Assembly (NCBI RefSeq): GCF_001758785.1
Contig: NZ_LROM01000077.1
Span: 90,396 to 154,395, forward strand
Length of the DNA: 64,000 nucleotides
Reading direction: 5' to 3'
From: Duganella phyllosphaerae
GTDB lineage: Bacteria > Pseudomonadota > Gammaproteobacteria > Burkholderiales > Burkholderiaceae_D
Shown here: positions 1-9,791 of the stretch, one piece after another
How the letters are laid out: every line of letters begins with the position of its first letter
How positions within the stretch are numbered: position 1 is the stretch's first letter
The notes under the pieces: model-generated
Seen by the model: the letters and a program-made list of their open reading frames with translations, nothing else
Database searches by the model: none
What the model was told of the DNA's origin: nothing
Translations under genes and position numbers: made by a program

Positions 1-81
1 ACTGCGGGCGTCGATGATGGCGTCGAAGCTGGCGAGCTGGGGCAGGACATCGGCGATGCCGAGTACTTCTGGATATTTCAT
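1..81 (-). CDS. mnmH: tRNA 2-selenouridine synthase MnmH (N-terminal fragment)
   Basis: Only the first 27 codons lie inside the window; the gene runs off its left edge. The peptide contains FDAIIDARS, which fits the opening strand and Asp of a rhodanese-like domain as found at the start of MnmH (SelU). That enzyme replaces sulfur by selenium, or geranylates, 2-thiouridine in the wobble position of tRNAs. The ATG at 81 overlaps the TGA of the upstream esterase gene in an ATGA arrangement, so the two are probably co-transcribed and coupled. With so little sequence, another rhodanese-family protein is possible. The identification rests on the short motif and on my memory of this neighbourhood in related bacteria. 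Confidence 0.5.
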   Translation of the reverse strand, partial: MKYPEVLGIADVLPQLASFDAIIDARS

Positions 82-728
82 TTTGCCTTGATCGATTTTT
101 CCAGCACGGGCCAGATATTGTTGAGGATGGTGGGGTGCGCCGCCGCCAGCGGATGCAGGCGGTCGGGCTGGAACAATTCGGTTTTCTCGGCCACGCCTTC
201 GAGCATGAATGGCACCAGCGGCGCCTTCAGCTCGCGGCTCAGGATGCCGTACATGGCATAGAATTTTTCCGAATAATCGCGGCCATAGTTGGGCGGGATG
301 CGGATGCCGACCAGCATCACCTTGGCGCCGGCCTGGCCGGCTGCCTCGGCCATGGCCTTGAGGTTCGCCTGCGCCGCCGCCACCGGCAAACCGCGCAGGC
401 CGTCGTTGGCGCCCAGCTCGATCACGACCAGCCCCGGCTTGTGTTTGGTCAGCAGCGCGGGCAGGCGTGAGCGGCCGCCGCTGGTGGTCTCGCCGCTGAC
501 GCTGGCGTTGACGATCTCGGCATCGAGCTTCTGCGCCTTGACTTTCTTTTCTGCCAACGCCACCCAGCCGGTACCCCGGGCCAGGCCGTATTCCGCAGAG
601 AGGCTGTCGCCCAGCACGAGGACTGTTTTTGGTGCAGAATAAGCGCTCGCCGATGCAGCTGCCATCAGCAGGGCGGCTGCTGCGTGTACACTGAGCTTCT
701 TTGCAAACTTCATTACCATATTGCGCAT
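78..728 (-). CDS. tesA: Periplasmic arylesterase / lysophospholipase TesA (SGNH hydrolase)
   Basis: This is a 216-residue SGNH/GDSL hydrolase with a signal peptide (basic start, then an Ala-rich core, cleavage probably near residue 29-32). The four SGNH blocks are visible: GDSLSAEYG with nucleophile Ser42, a Gly in the SGETT segment, GANDGLRG, and the C-terminal DRLHP Asp/His. The family cleaves thioesters, arylesters and lysophospholipids in the periplasm. The start at 728 was chosen because an AGGGA sits 8 bases upstream; in-frame ATGs at 719 and 713 are alternatives. Its 5' end overlaps the start of the divergent ABC ATPase gene. The tesA/ybbA divergent pair is also found in E. coli, which supports both names. 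Confidence 0.9.
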   Translation of the reverse strand: MRNMVMKFAKKLSVHAAAALLMAAASASAYSAPKTVLVLGDSLSAEYGLARGTGWVALAEKKVKAQKLDAEIVNASVSGETTSGGRSRLPALLTKHKPGLVVIELGANDGLRGLPVAAAQANLKAMAEAAGQAGAKVMLVGIRIPPNYGRDYSEKFYAMYGILSRELKAPLVPFMLEGVAEKTELFQPDRLHPLAAAHPTILNNIWPVLEKSIKAK

Positions 729-1479
729 GCCTGATTTCCCTAAAGCGTCTTCCAATTTCGTGCCGGATGGTCCCGGATTCAATGCAGCCCAAGCCGCCAC
801 CAGCGTGACGGCCAACCAGGCCGCCATCGTCGTCAGCGGCCTCGCCAAGCGGGTGGCCGATGCCAGTGGCGAACTGACGATCCTGCATGAGGTGGATTTT
901 ACCGTGCAACGGGCGGAGACGCTTGCCATCGTGGGCGCCTCCGGTTCCGGCAAGTCCACTTTGCTGGGACTGCTGGCCGGACTCGATACCCCCAGCGCCG
1001 GCAAGGTCATCCTCGACGGCGTCGATATCTACGCGCTCGATGAAGACGGCCGCGCCGCGCTGCGCAAGGAAAAGCTCGGTTTCGTGTTCCAGTCGTTCCA
1101 GTTGCTGGCGCACCTGACTGCCGTGGAAAACGTCATGTTGCCGCTCGAACTGGCCGGCGTGGCCGGTGCGCGCGAAAAAGCCGCAGCCATGCTCGATCGC
1201 GTGGGCCTGTCATCGAGGCTCAAGCATTACCCCAAGTACCTGTCCGGTGGCGAACAGCAGCGCGTGGCGCTGGCCCGCGCTTTCGTCAGCGAGCCGCCGC
1301 TGCTGTTTGCCGACGAACCGACCGGCAGCCTTGATGCCGCCACCGGCGAAGCGGTGATCCAGCTGATGTTCGAACTGAACCGCCAGCACGGTTCCACCCT
1401 GGTGCTGGTCACCCACGATCAGTCGATGGCCGCGCGTTGCGGCCGCACGATCACGATTGCCGCCGGGCGGCTGGTCTGA
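727..1479 (+). CDS. ybbA: ABC transporter ATP-binding protein, YbbA/LolD type
   Basis: This is an ABC ATPase of the MacB/LolD/YbbA group. It has Walker [10 protein letters not shown], a Q-loop in FVFQSFQLL, the signature [14 protein letters not shown], Walker [13 protein letters not shown] and a switch His in LVTHD. The start is uncertain: TTG at 721, ATG at 727 and GTG at 760 are all in frame and none has a good ribosome site. The first 35 or so residues before the conserved strand are longer than usual. In E. coli ybbA is followed by the permease ybbP; here the next gene is an S41-like protease, so the membrane partner must be encoded elsewhere or be absent. Confidence 0.85.
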   Translation: MPDFPKASSNFVPDGPGFNAAQAATSVTANQAAIVVSGLAKRVADASGELTILHEVDFTVQRAETLAIVGASGSGKSTLLGLLAGLDTPSAGKVILDGVDIYALDEDGRAALRKEKLGFVFQSFQLLAHLTAVENVMLPLELAGVAGAREKAAAMLDRVGLSSRLKHYPKYLSGGEQQRVALARAFVSEPPLLFADEPTGSLDAATGEAVIQLMFELNRQHGSTLVLVTHDQSMAARCGRTITIAAGRLV

Positions 1480-1493
1480 GCAGGGGAGTCCAT

Positions 1494-3038
1494 ATGTCGA
1501 TCGCATCCGTTAAAAAATCCGCGCGCAGTTTCGGCGTTTGCTCCTGGCTGGCAGTGACCATGGCGGGCGCGTATGCGCAGGCGCCGGCCCTGCGTTCCCC
1601 GGCCGCGCCGGCCGCAGCGCCCACCATGTCCGCCGAGCAGTGGCGGCAGGCTGCCGTTGCCGATGTCGAAGCGGCCTACCTGGTCACGCTGGACGATCAC
1701 CCGGGCACGGTCGATCCCGCCAACCCCGACTTTGCCGGCAACCTTGAAAAAGCGCGCGAAGGCGCCCAGTTGCTGGCTTCGAAAGTGCGCGACGGCGCCG
1801 GTTATGCGGCAGCGTTGCAGCACTTTAACGCCCTGCTTGGCGATGGCCGTGCCGGCGTGGTGCTCAAGGACATGCCGCCAGCGCCGCCGCGCTGGCCCGG
1901 CTTTATTACTGCGTGGCGTGGCGACAATATGTTCGTGGCCGCCACCACCCCCGGCGGCCCGGCCGTGGGCGCGCGCATTGCCGACTGCGATGGCAAACCG
2001 ATTGCGCAACTGGTGGAGACCAATGTGTTCGGCTTCGGCCAGCGCAGCGGCGGCACCGGCCCATGGTGGTCGTTTGCCCCCGACGTATTCATCGACCAGG
2101 GCAATCCATTCATCACCTTGCCGGTGCAGTGCATCTTCATCGACGAGGGGCGCGAGTCGCGCCTCACGCTCAGCTGGCGCCCGATGGACGAGGCGGCTCA
2201 GCGCCTGCGCGACGACAGTTTCAACGGCGTCACCCAACCGCCCGGCGTGAGCACGCCGCGCTACGGCCTGCACTGGTTCGCGCTGCCCACGTTCCAGCCC
2301 AACGACACCGAGCGCGCAGCCTACGTCGCCATGCTGGCCGAGGTGCAGGCCAATCGCCAGCGTTACCTCGACGCCAACGCCGTGGTGATCGACCTGCGCG
2401 GCAACCAGGGTGGCGACGCGGTCTGGGCCATGAACCTGGCGCGCGCGCTGTGGGGCGAGTCGCGCGTCAACCGCCGCCTCAAGGTGGCGCAGGCGCGGCA
2501 GGCGGTGATGTGGCGTGCGTCGTTCGGCAATATCGCCTACACCTCGTTCGAGTCGGCGCAGTTGACAGACAAGGAGCGCAGCGCGCTTGGTTACGATCCG
2601 GCCGCAATTGCGCAAGGCATGCTGGCGGCGCAGTCGCGCGATGAAAAATTCTATCCCGATCCGGCGCGCCGGGCCCCGGTGAGTGACAGCGACCGCGCCG
2701 AAAACCTGCCCGGCGATCCGGCGCCGTTTACCAAGCCGGTGTACGTGGTGGTGCCGGGCCAGTGCACCGGCGCCTGCCTCGAAGCGCTCGACGTGTTCTC
2801 GCTGTTTTCCAATACCAGGTTGATCGGGGCGCCCAGCGCGGCCGATTCGTCGTACACCGGCATCCGTCTCGAGCCGCTCAAGTCGGGCCTGGCGTCGGTG
2901 ATCGTGCCGTCCAAGGTGGTGGTCAACCGGCCGCGCAGCGCCGCCACGTTCTACACGCCGGCCATCGTGGTCAATGACCTCGAATGGTCGCAGCGCGCCT
3001 TCCTGAAAGCCATCGAAGCCGACCTGGTGCGCCGTTGA
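1494..3038 (+). CDS. Exported S41-family peptidase-like protein
   Basis: This 514-residue protein has a signal peptide (basic start, hydrophobic run, cleavage near AYAQA). Its C-terminal half resembles tail-specific proteases of family S41, with VIDLRGNQGGD as the conserved core strand-loop. The segment CTGACLEALD at about residues 424-433 fits the S41 nucleophile loop, which in relatives I recall reads C-x-S-A-C-L-D. Here the Ser position is Gly426, so catalysis is doubtful. The start at 1494 has an AGGGGAG ribosome site just upstream, 14 bases after ybbA. The stop overlaps the TTG start of chrA, so the two are probably coupled. Substrate unknown. Confidence 0.7.
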   Translation: MSIASVKKSARSFGVCSWLAVTMAGAYAQAPALRSPAAPAAAPTMSAEQWRQAAVADVEAAYLVTLDDHPGTVDPANPDFAGNLEKAREGAQLLASKVRDGAGYAAALQHFNALLGDGRAGVVLKDMPPAPPRWPGFITAWRGDNMFVAATTPGGPAVGARIADCDGKPIAQLVETNVFGFGQRSGGTGPWWSFAPDVFIDQGNPFITLPVQCIFIDEGRESRLTLSWRPMDEAAQRLRDDSFNGVTQPPGVSTPRYGLHWFALPTFQPNDTERAAYVAMLAEVQANRQRYLDANAVVIDLRGNQGGDAVWAMNLARALWGESRVNRRLKVAQARQAVMWRASFGNIAYTSFESAQLTDKERSALGYDPAAIAQGMLAAQSRDEKFYPDPARRAPVSDSDRAENLPGDPAPFTKPVYVVVPGQCTGACLEALDVFSLFSNTRLIGAPSAADSSYTGIRLEPLKSGLASVIVPSKVVVNRPRSAATFYTPAIVVNDLEWSQRAFLKAIEADLVRR

Positions 3039-4228
3039 ACGATGCGCGCCACCCGTGGCGCGTTTTTTTGATCTTTTTGCGCCTGGGGCTGACGTCGTTC
3101 GGCGGCCCCATCGCCCACCTTGGCTATTTTCGCGATGAATTCGTCACCCGGCGGCGCTGGCTGACCGAAGCTGGCTATGCCGACCTGGTGGCGCTGTGCC
3201 AGTTCCTGCCCGGTCCCGCCAGCAGCCAGGTGGGCATGGCGCTGGGCTTGTCGCGCGCCGGCTACGCTGGCGCGTTGGCGGCCTGGGCCGGCTTTACGCT
3301 GCCCTCGGCCATCCTCCTGATCGTGTTTGCGCTGGGCCTGGCCAGCCATGGCGACCTGTTTCCGGCAGGCGCGGTGCATGGCCTGAAAGTGGTGGCGGTG
3401 GCCGTGGTGGCGCAAGCGGTGTGGGGCATGGGGCGCAAGCTGTGCACCGACCTGCCGCGCGTGCTGCTGATGGTCGCTGCTGCCGGTGGCGTGCTGCTGG
3501 GGCCTTCGGCGTGGGCGCAGGTGGGCGTGATCGCTGCGGCGGGCGTGATCGGGCTGCTGCTGTTGCGGCCAGGCGCGGTCGCTGCTGTCGACATTCTCCC
3601 GGTCACGATCAGCCGCCGCGCCGGCGCCTGCTGGCTGGCGCTGTTCTTTGCGCTGTTAATCGGCTTGCCGGTGGCGGTGCACTGGCTGCCGGGCCAGCCG
3701 TTGGCGATGGTCGATGCCTTCTACCGCAGCGGTGCGCTGGTGTTCGGCGGCGGCCACGTGGTATTGCCGCTGTTGCAAGCGGAGGTGGTGCCGAGCGGCT
3801 GGGTGGGCAACCAGGCTTTCCTGGCCGGCTACGGCGCAGCGCAGGCGGTGCCGGGACCGCTGTTCACGTTTGCCGCGTTTCTGGGCGCGTCGATGACGGT
3901 GGCGCCGTCCGGTTGGCTGGGCGGCGCGATCTGCCTGCTGGCGATTTTTTTGCCCTCGTTCCTGCTGCTGGCCGGCGCCTTGCCGTTCTGGCAGTCGCTG
4001 AGGAAAAACCGCCGCGCCCAGGCTGCGCTGGCTGGCATGAACGCGGCCGTTGTCGGGGTGCTTCTGGCCGCGCTGTACCACCCGGTGTGGACCAGCGCCA
4101 TACTCGGCTGGCGCGACCTGGCACTGGCCTTGGCCGCACTGGCCGCTTTAACCTGGTGGAAGCTGCAGCCGTGGGTGGTGGTGCTTGCTTGCGCCCTGGT
4201 CGGCTGGCTGGGTCTCGCACCGGGTTAA
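3035..4228 (+). CDS. chrA: Chromate transporter ChrA (CHR family, two-domain)
   Basis: This 397-residue inner-membrane protein has the two homologous halves of long-chain CHR transporters. The N-terminal half carries LTSFGGPIAHLGYFRDEFV and CQFLPGPASSQVG; the C-terminal half carries LVFGGGHVVLPLLQAEVV and AVPGPLFTFAAFLG. About ten hydrophobic segments are evident. Family members export chromate, driven by the proton gradient; some may carry sulfate or other oxyanions. A TTG at 3035 overlaps the preceding TGA (TTGA) and gives the usual family N-terminus, so I prefer it to upstream codons inside the protease gene. No chrB regulator is nearby, so chromate resistance is a family inference. Confidence 0.88.
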   Translation: MNDARHPWRVFLIFLRLGLTSFGGPIAHLGYFRDEFVTRRRWLTEAGYADLVALCQFLPGPASSQVGMALGLSRAGYAGALAAWAGFTLPSAILLIVFALGLASHGDLFPAGAVHGLKVVAVAVVAQAVWGMGRKLCTDLPRVLLMVAAAGGVLLGPSAWAQVGVIAAAGVIGLLLLRPGAVAAVDILPVTISRRAGACWLALFFALLIGLPVAVHWLPGQPLAMVDAFYRSGALVFGGGHVVLPLLQAEVVPSGWVGNQAFLAGYGAAQAVPGPLFTFAAFLGASMTVAPSGWLGGAICLLAIFLPSFLLLAGALPFWQSLRKNRRAQAALAGMNAAVVGVLLAALYHPVWTSAILGWRDLALALAALAALTWWKLQPWVVVLACALVGWLGLAPG

Positions 4229-4272
4229 ACGAGTGCCGCCAAATTAAGCGTTTTAACCGCAACCGATGAGTC

Positions 4273-4357
4273 GTCATTCCCGCGCAGGCGGGAATCCATA
4301 GAGCGCGTGATCATATGCTCGGCATGTATTATCGCCTGCGCGCCGATGCAGAATGAC
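4273..4357. repeat. REPIN-like / dRS3-like palindromic repeat, copy 1
   Basis: This 85-base element lies in the 205-base gap between chrA and nnr. It begins with GTCATTC and ends with its inverse GAATGAC. Its left part contains ATTCCC-N8-GGGAAT, which matches the 20-base dRS3 repeat consensus known from Neisseria. It shares the ends and the internal ATCCATAGA-CGCGTGA block with the element at 17867-17961, so the two are copies of one dispersed family. The inverted arrangement fits a REPIN (two REP singlets). Confidence 0.75.
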
Positions 4358-4433
4358 TGTTCCTAATTGACGGCATTGGGGGCAGACCTCAGCGGTGCGG
4401 CATCCGTTCAGGCAGAGGGCCTCAGGGCGTCTG

Positions 4434-6053
4434 TTATCGGACCAGGTTCAGTCGCGCCAGCCGGTTGATGCCAGCGCGGATCGCCGGTATCAGCTCGCCG
4501 GCAGTCATGCCGATCGGTCCGACGCCACTGGCCGCCAATTCGTCCGCTGCCGCGCCGTGCAGCCACACAGCCGCCAGCGCTGCCGGCCACGGCGGACAGC
4601 CCTGCGCCAGCAGGGCGGCGCACAGGCCCGACAACACGTCGCCGGTGCCGGCCGTTGCCAGCGCCGGGTTGCCGGTGGGGTTGATCACGCAGTCGCCACC
4701 GGGCGCGGCGATGACGGTGCCCGAACCTTTCAATACCACCACTGCCTGCAAGCGCGCGGCCAGGGTGCGCGCTGCCGCCACCCGGTCGGCCTGCACGGCG
4801 GCGACGCTTAAACCCAGCAACCGCGCCGCTTCCAGTGGATGGGGCGTCAGCACGGCGGTTGCGCTAGCGTCCAGCAACCGCGCCGCTTGCAGCGCGTGCT
4901 GCGTCGGCTCGGCGGTTGCGCCACGGCTGGCCAGCGCGCGTTGCAAGGCCGGGGTGTGCGCCAGCAGGTTGAGGGCGTCGGCATCGACCAGCAGGGGGCC
5001 CTGGCTGGCGATGGCGCGCGCCAGCAAATCGGCGGCCGTGGCCGAGTCGCCGAGGCCGGGGCCGATGGCCAGCGTGGCTTGCCCGAAGTCGTAGCCTTCG
5101 GCCAGGCGGCACATCAGTTCGGGCTGGCCGCTGTCGGCTGGCAGCGGATCTTCGGGAAACAGCACGTACACGCGGCCGGCGCCGGCATGCAGCGCGGCGC
5201 GCGCAGACAGGATCGGCGCGCCGCGCATGCCGGTGGCGCCGCCAATCACGGCGACGTTGCCGTAAGTGCCCTTGTGGCCGCTGTGGCGTCGTGCGTGTAA
5301 ATGGCGGGCGAATAATTCCAGGCGGTTCAACTGCAGCTCAGCGGTCGGCAACAGCGCCGGGTCGATGTCCAGGTGCGCCACCTCGACGATGCCGGCATGG
5401 TCGCGGCCCTCGTTGGTATGCAGGCCCGGCTTGTCGCCGATGAACGTGATGGTGTGGCTGGCGCGCAGCGCGATGCCGTCCGGGCCGACGATGGCGCCGG
5501 TGTCCGCATCGAGGCCGCTGGGCACGTCCAGCGCCAGGACCGGGCAGGGCAGCTGGTTGACGGCCTCCACCAGCGCGCGCAGTGCACCGCCGATGGGCCG
5601 CGCCAGGCCGATGCCGAACAGGCCATCGATCACCAGTTGCCAGTCGCCCGTCTGCACGGCAGGCGCCGACAGCTCTTCAAAGCGCGCGCTGCTGTCGGCG
5701 GCCCGCCGCCATGCTGCTGCCCGTTCCGGCGACTGCGCATTACCGGGCCGGCTGTGCAGCACTGTCACCGAAATCCCGGCGTCGGCCAGGTGCGCCGCCG
5801 CTTCCAGCGCGTCGCCGCCATTGTTGCCGGGGCCCGCCAGCACCAGCACCCGCACCTGTAACCGCTGCAGCGCCGGCGCCCGGTCAGGAAAGGTATCCGC
5901 CGGGCCTGGATGAGGCGCTGCGGATGACAGCAGGCGTTGCGCAGCAGCGGCCGCAGCCCGCCCCGCGCGCCGCATCAACTCACCCTCTGGCAGCTCTGCT
6001 GCGGCTGCGTGTTCGATGGCGCGGATGTCGGCGCTGCGGTAAAGTGGCTTCAT
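4434..6053 (-). CDS. nnr: Bifunctional NAD(P)H-hydrate epimerase / ADP-dependent NAD(P)H-hydrate dehydratase
   Basis: This 539-residue two-domain protein repairs hydrated NADH and NADPH. Residues about 1-235 form the YjeF-N epimerase (NnrE) domain, with [18 protein letters not shown] and [14 protein letters not shown]. Residues about 240-530 form the ribokinase-like dehydratase (NnrD), with [14 protein letters not shown], the segment [10 protein letters not shown] and the nucleotide-site motif [11 protein letters not shown]. The length matches the family. It stands alone on the minus strand, and its start is 109 bases from the divergent 5-oxoprolinase gene, so the two probably share a promoter region. 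No terminator is obvious downstream; the REPIN-like repeat lies beyond its 3' end. Confidence 0.95.
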   Translation of the reverse strand: MKPLYRSADIRAIEHAAAAELPEGELMRRAGRAAAAAAQRLLSSAAPHPGPADTFPDRAPALQRLQVRVLVLAGPGNNGGDALEAAAHLADAGISVTVLHSRPGNAQSPERAAAWRRAADSSARFEELSAPAVQTGDWQLVIDGLFGIGLARPIGGALRALVEAVNQLPCPVLALDVPSGLDADTGAIVGPDGIALRASHTITFIGDKPGLHTNEGRDHAGIVEVAHLDIDPALLPTAELQLNRLELFARHLHARRHSGHKGTYGNVAVIGGATGMRGAPILSARAALHAGAGRVYVLFPEDPLPADSGQPELMCRLAEGYDFGQATLAIGPGLGDSATAADLLARAIASQGPLLVDADALNLLAHTPALQRALASRGATAEPTQHALQAARLLDASATAVLTPHPLEAARLLGLSVAAVQADRVAAARTLAARLQAVVVLKGSGTVIAAPGGDCVINPTGNPALATAGTGDVLSGLCAALLAQGCPPWPAALAAVWLHGAAADELAASGVGPIGMTAGELIPAIRAGINRLARLNLVR

Positions 6054-6161
6054 GCCGCCATCTTAACATTGGCGCTCGTGCCAGCCGTGTTGCCAGCCGT
6101 GTTGAGTGGCGGACGCCACACGCACTACAATAGCCGCTTCACCGAAAGCTACGAGGCATGC

Positions 6162-9100
6162 ATGGACTGGCAATTCTGGATCGACCGGGGCGGCACTTTC
6201 ACCGACATCGTGGCGCTGGCGTCCGATGGCCAACTGCGCACCCTGAAGTTGCTTTCCGAAAATCCTGAACATTATGCCGATGCCGCGATCGCCGGCATCC
6301 GCCAGTTGATGGGCGTGGCGGCGCATGAAGCCATCCCGGTCGAACGCATTGGCGCCGTCAAGATGGGCACCACGGTCGCCACCAACGCGCTGCTCGAGCG
6401 CAAGGGCGAGCCGACCGCGCTGGCCATCACGCGCGGCTTCGGCGACGCGCTGCGTATTGCCTACCAGAACCGCCCGCGCCTGTTCGACCGCCACATCGTC
6501 CTGCCCGAACTGCTGTACACCGACGTCATCGAAATCGACGAACGCATGGGCGCCCACGGCGACACCGTGGTGCCGCTCGACCTGGCCGGCGCCCGCGCGG
6601 CGTTGCAGTCGGCGTACGACAAGGGCCTGCGTTCGCTGGCCATCGTTTTCATGCACGGCTACCGTTACCACGCGCACGAGAATCGCGTGGCCGACGCCGC
6701 GCGCGACATCGGCTACACCCAGGTCTCGGTCTCGCACCAGGCCAGCCCGTTGATGAAGCTGGTCGCGCGCGGCGACACCACCGTGGTCGATGCCTACCTG
6801 TCGCCGATCCTGCGCCGCTACGTGGACCTGGTGGCGTACGAGCTGCCTGGTGTGAATTTGCAGTTCATGCAGTCGTCCGGGGGCCTGACCGATGCGCGCG
6901 CCTTCCAGGGCAAGGACAGCATCCTCAGTGGCCCGGCCGGCGGCATCGTCGGCATGGTGCGCGCCAGCCAGCTGGCCGGTTTCGACAAGGTGATCGGCTT
7001 CGACATGGGCGGCACGTCCACCGACGTCTCGCATTTTTCCGGCGAGTTCGAGCGCGTGTTCGACACCCAGGTGGCCGGCGTGCGCATGCGCGCACCGATG
7101 ATGAGCATCCACACGGTCGCTGCCGGCGGCGGCTCGGTGCTGCACTTCGACGGCAGCCGCTACCGCGTGGGCCCCGACAGCGCCGGCGCCAACCCGGGGC
7201 CGGCCAGCTACCGCCGTGGCGGTCCGCTCGCGGTGACCGACTGCAATGTCATGCTCGGCAAGATTCAGCCCGAGCACTTCCCGCATTTGTTCGGCGCCGA
7301 CGGCCGCCAGCCGCTCGACGCCCAGGCAGTGCGGGTGCGCTTCGTCGAATTGGCCGCGCGCATTGCGGCCGCCACCGGTAATCCCACCACGCCGGAGCAG
7401 GTGGCTGAAGGCTTTCTTGCCATCGCAGTGGGCAATATGGCCAACGCCATCAAGCAGATCTCGGTGCAGCGCGGCCACGATGTGACCGACTACGCGCTCA
7501 CCAGCTTTGGCGGCGCCGGCGGCCAGCACGCCTGCCTGGTGGCCGACGCGCTGGGCATGAAAACCGTGTTCGTGCACACACTGGCGGGCGTGATGTCGGC
7601 GTACGGCATGGGCCTGGCCGACCAGTCCAGCATGCGCGAGGCCGCAGTGGAAGCCCGGCTTGACGAACACGCGCTGCCCGACCTGGAAGCGCGGCTGCAT
7701 GCGCTGGGCCGCCAGTCCGGCGCCGACCTGCTGCACCAGGGCGTCGAGGAACACCGGATTACCCTGGTCGAGCGCGTGCACCTGCGCTACGAAGGCACCG
7801 ATACGGCGCTGATCGCCCTGTTCGATCCATCCGGCGGCGTTGCCGCCATGCGGGCGCAGTTCGAAGCGGCCTACCGCAAGCGCTACTCGTTCCTGATGCA
7901 GGGCAGGGCGCTGATCGTGGAAGCGGTGTCGGTGGAAGCGGTGGGCGCATCCGATGCGCCGGCCGAGGCCGAACCACAGGCCGCCACGCCGGCGACAGCA
8001 CCGGCACCGGCGACCGTGGTGCCGATGTACGCTGGCGGCCAGTGGCTGCAAACCGGCTTGTACCAGCGCGTGGACATCGAGCCGGGCGCTGTCATCGACG
8101 GCCCGGCGATCATCGCCGAAGCCAACGCCACCACCATCGTCGAAGCGGGCTGGCGCGCCGAAGCCACGGCGCGCGGCCACCTGGTGCTGCGCCGGGTGGC
8201 TGCACTGCCGCAGCGCGTGGCCATCGGCACCAGCGCCGACCCGGTGATGCTCGAAATCTTCAATAACCTGTTCATGTCGATCGCCGAGCAGATGGGGCTG
8301 CGGCTGCAAAACACCGCGTATTCGGTCAACATCAAGGAGCGCCTCGATTTCAGCTGCGCGATTTTCGATGCCGACGGCAACCTGATCGCCAACGCCCCGC
8401 ACATGCCGGTGCATCTCGGCTCCATGGGCGAGAGCATCAAGACCGTGATGCGCGAAAACGCCGGCCAGATGCAGCCCGGCGACGTGTTCATGCTCAACGA
8501 TCCGTACAACGGCGGCACCCACCTGCCCGATGTGACGGTGATTTCGCCTGTCTTCGATGAGGCCGGGGCCGAGATCCTGTTCTACGTCGGATCGCGCGGC
8601 CACCACGCGGACATCGGCGGCACCACGCCCGGCTCGATGCCACCGGACTCGCGCGTGATCGAGGAAGAGGGCGTGTTGATCAGTAATTTCAAGCTGGTGG
8701 ATGGGGCAAGTGAGGGCGCCGACGGCGGCAAGCTGCGCGAAGCGGAAACCCGGGCCCTGCTGGCCGGCGCTCGCTACCCGGCGCGCAACCCGGACCAGAA
8801 CCTGGCCGACCTGCGCGCGCAAGTGGCTGCCAACCAGAAGGGCGTGGAAGAGCTGCGCAAGATGGTCGCGCACTTCGGCCTCGACGTGGTGCGCGCCTAC
8901 ATGGGCCACGTGCAGGACAATGCCGAGGAAGCGGTGCGGCGCGTGATCAGCGCGCTGCATGACGGGGCTTACAGGCTCGAGCTCGACAACGGCGCGCAGA
9001 TCGCGGTCACCGTCACCGTCGATCACGACAGCCGCAGTGCCGAGATCGACTTCACCGGCACCTCGCCGCAACTGGACAACAACTTCAACGCGCCGTCAGC

Positions 9101-9791
9101 CGTGTGCATGGCAGCGGTGCTGTACGTGTTCCGCACCCTGGTCAATGACGAGATTCCGCTCAACGCCGGCTGCCTGAAGCCGCTGAGGGTGATCATACCG
9201 CCCGGTTCCATGCTCAACCCGCACTACCCGGCCTCGGTGGTGTCTGGCAACGTGGAAACGTCCACCTGCATCACCAACGCCCTGTACGGCGCGCTGGGCG
9301 TGATGGCGGCCGCGCAGGGCACCATGAACAATTTCACCTTCGGTAACGCCAAGTACCAGTACTACGAAACCATCAGCGGCGGCTCCGGCGCCGGTCCCGG
9401 TTTCAACGGCGTGAGCGTGGTGCAGACCAATATGACCAATTCGCGCCTGACCGATCCCGAGATCCTCGAATTTCGCTTCCCGGTGCGGCTCGAGAGCTAT
9501 CGCATCCGCGCCGGCAGCGGCGGCGCCGGCGAATGGCGCGGCGGCGACGGCGGCGTGCGCACGGTGCGCTTCCTCGAACCGATGACAGCGGCGATCCTGT
9601 CCAACAACCGGATTGTGCCGCCGTTCGGCATGGCCGGCGGCCATCCCGGTGCGCTGGGACGCAACACCGTGCTGCGCGCCGACGGTTCGGTGGAGCAGCT
9701 GGGCCACATCGGCAAGACCGCCATGCAGGCTGGCGACGCTTTCGTGATCGAGACGCCGGGCGGCGGCGGTTACGGCACGGTGCTGCCATGA
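6162..9791 (+). CDS. 5-oxoprolinase (ATP-hydrolysing), fused HyuA-HyuB type
   Basis: This 1209-residue protein fuses both hydantoinase/oxoprolinase subunits. Residues about 4-185 are the HyuA N-terminal domain ([13 protein letters not shown]), about 200-500 the HyuA core ([14 protein letters not shown] and [15 protein letters not shown]), and about 690-1205 HyuB ([40 protein letters not shown]). The length and the [17 protein letters not shown] block fit eukaryotic-type 5-oxoprolinase, which opens 5-oxoproline to glutamate using ATP. A hydantoinase with another cyclic substrate is the alternative. The ATG at 6162 follows a GAGG site; the frame upstream is open but unlikely to be used. Its stop overlaps the start of the hybrid kinase gene (ATGA). 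Confidence 0.85.
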   Translation: MDWQFWIDRGGTFTDIVALASDGQLRTLKLLSENPEHYADAAIAGIRQLMGVAAHEAIPVERIGAVKMGTTVATNALLERKGEPTALAITRGFGDALRIAYQNRPRLFDRHIVLPELLYTDVIEIDERMGAHGDTVVPLDLAGARAALQSAYDKGLRSLAIVFMHGYRYHAHENRVADAARDIGYTQVSVSHQASPLMKLVARGDTTVVDAYLSPILRRYVDLVAYELPGVNLQFMQSSGGLTDARAFQGKDSILSGPAGGIVGMVRASQLAGFDKVIGFDMGGTSTDVSHFSGEFERVFDTQVAGVRMRAPMMSIHTVAAGGGSVLHFDGSRYRVGPDSAGANPGPASYRRGGPLAVTDCNVMLGKIQPEHFPHLFGADGRQPLDAQAVRVRFVELAARIAAATGNPTTPEQVAEGFLAIAVGNMANAIKQISVQRGHDVTDYALTSFGGAGGQHACLVADALGMKTVFVHTLAGVMSAYGMGLADQSSMREAAVEARLDEHALPDLEARLHALGRQSGADLLHQGVEEHRITLVERVHLRYEGTDTALIALFDPSGGVAAMRAQFEAAYRKRYSFLMQGRALIVEAVSVEAVGASDAPAEAEPQAATPATAPAPATVVPMYAGGQWLQTGLYQRVDIEPGAVIDGPAIIAEANATTIVEAGWRAEATARGHLVLRRVAALPQRVAIGTSADPVMLEIFNNLFMSIAEQMGLRLQNTAYSVNIKERLDFSCAIFDADGNLIANAPHMPVHLGSMGESIKTVMRENAGQMQPGDVFMLNDPYNGGTHLPDVTVISPVFDEAGAEILFYVGSRGHHADIGGTTPGSMPPDSRVIEEEGVLISNFKLVDGASEGADGGKLREAETRALLAGARYPARNPDQNLADLRAQVAANQKGVEELRKMVAHFGLDVVRAYMGHVQDNAEEAVRRVISALHDGAYRLELDNGAQIAVTVTVDHDSRSAEIDFTGTSPQLDNNFNAPSAVCMAAVLYVFRTLVNDEIPLNAGCLKPLRVIIPPGSMLNPHYPASVVSGNVETSTCITNALYGALGVMAAAQGTMNNFTFGNAKYQYYETISGGSGAGPGFNGVSVVQTNMTNSRLTDPEILEFRFPVRLESYRIRAGSGGAGEWRGGDGGVRTVRFLEPMTAAILSNNRIVPPFGMAGGHPGALGRNTVLRADGSVEQLGHIGKTAMQAGDAFVIETPGGGGYGTVLP

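Noticed and set aside
6063..9071. A 1002-codon open frame antisense to the 5-oxoprolinase gene
   Set aside because: It is rich in His, Arg, Gly and Ala with no domain pattern, as expected for the complement of a GC-rich gene; the sense frame is a clear enzyme.
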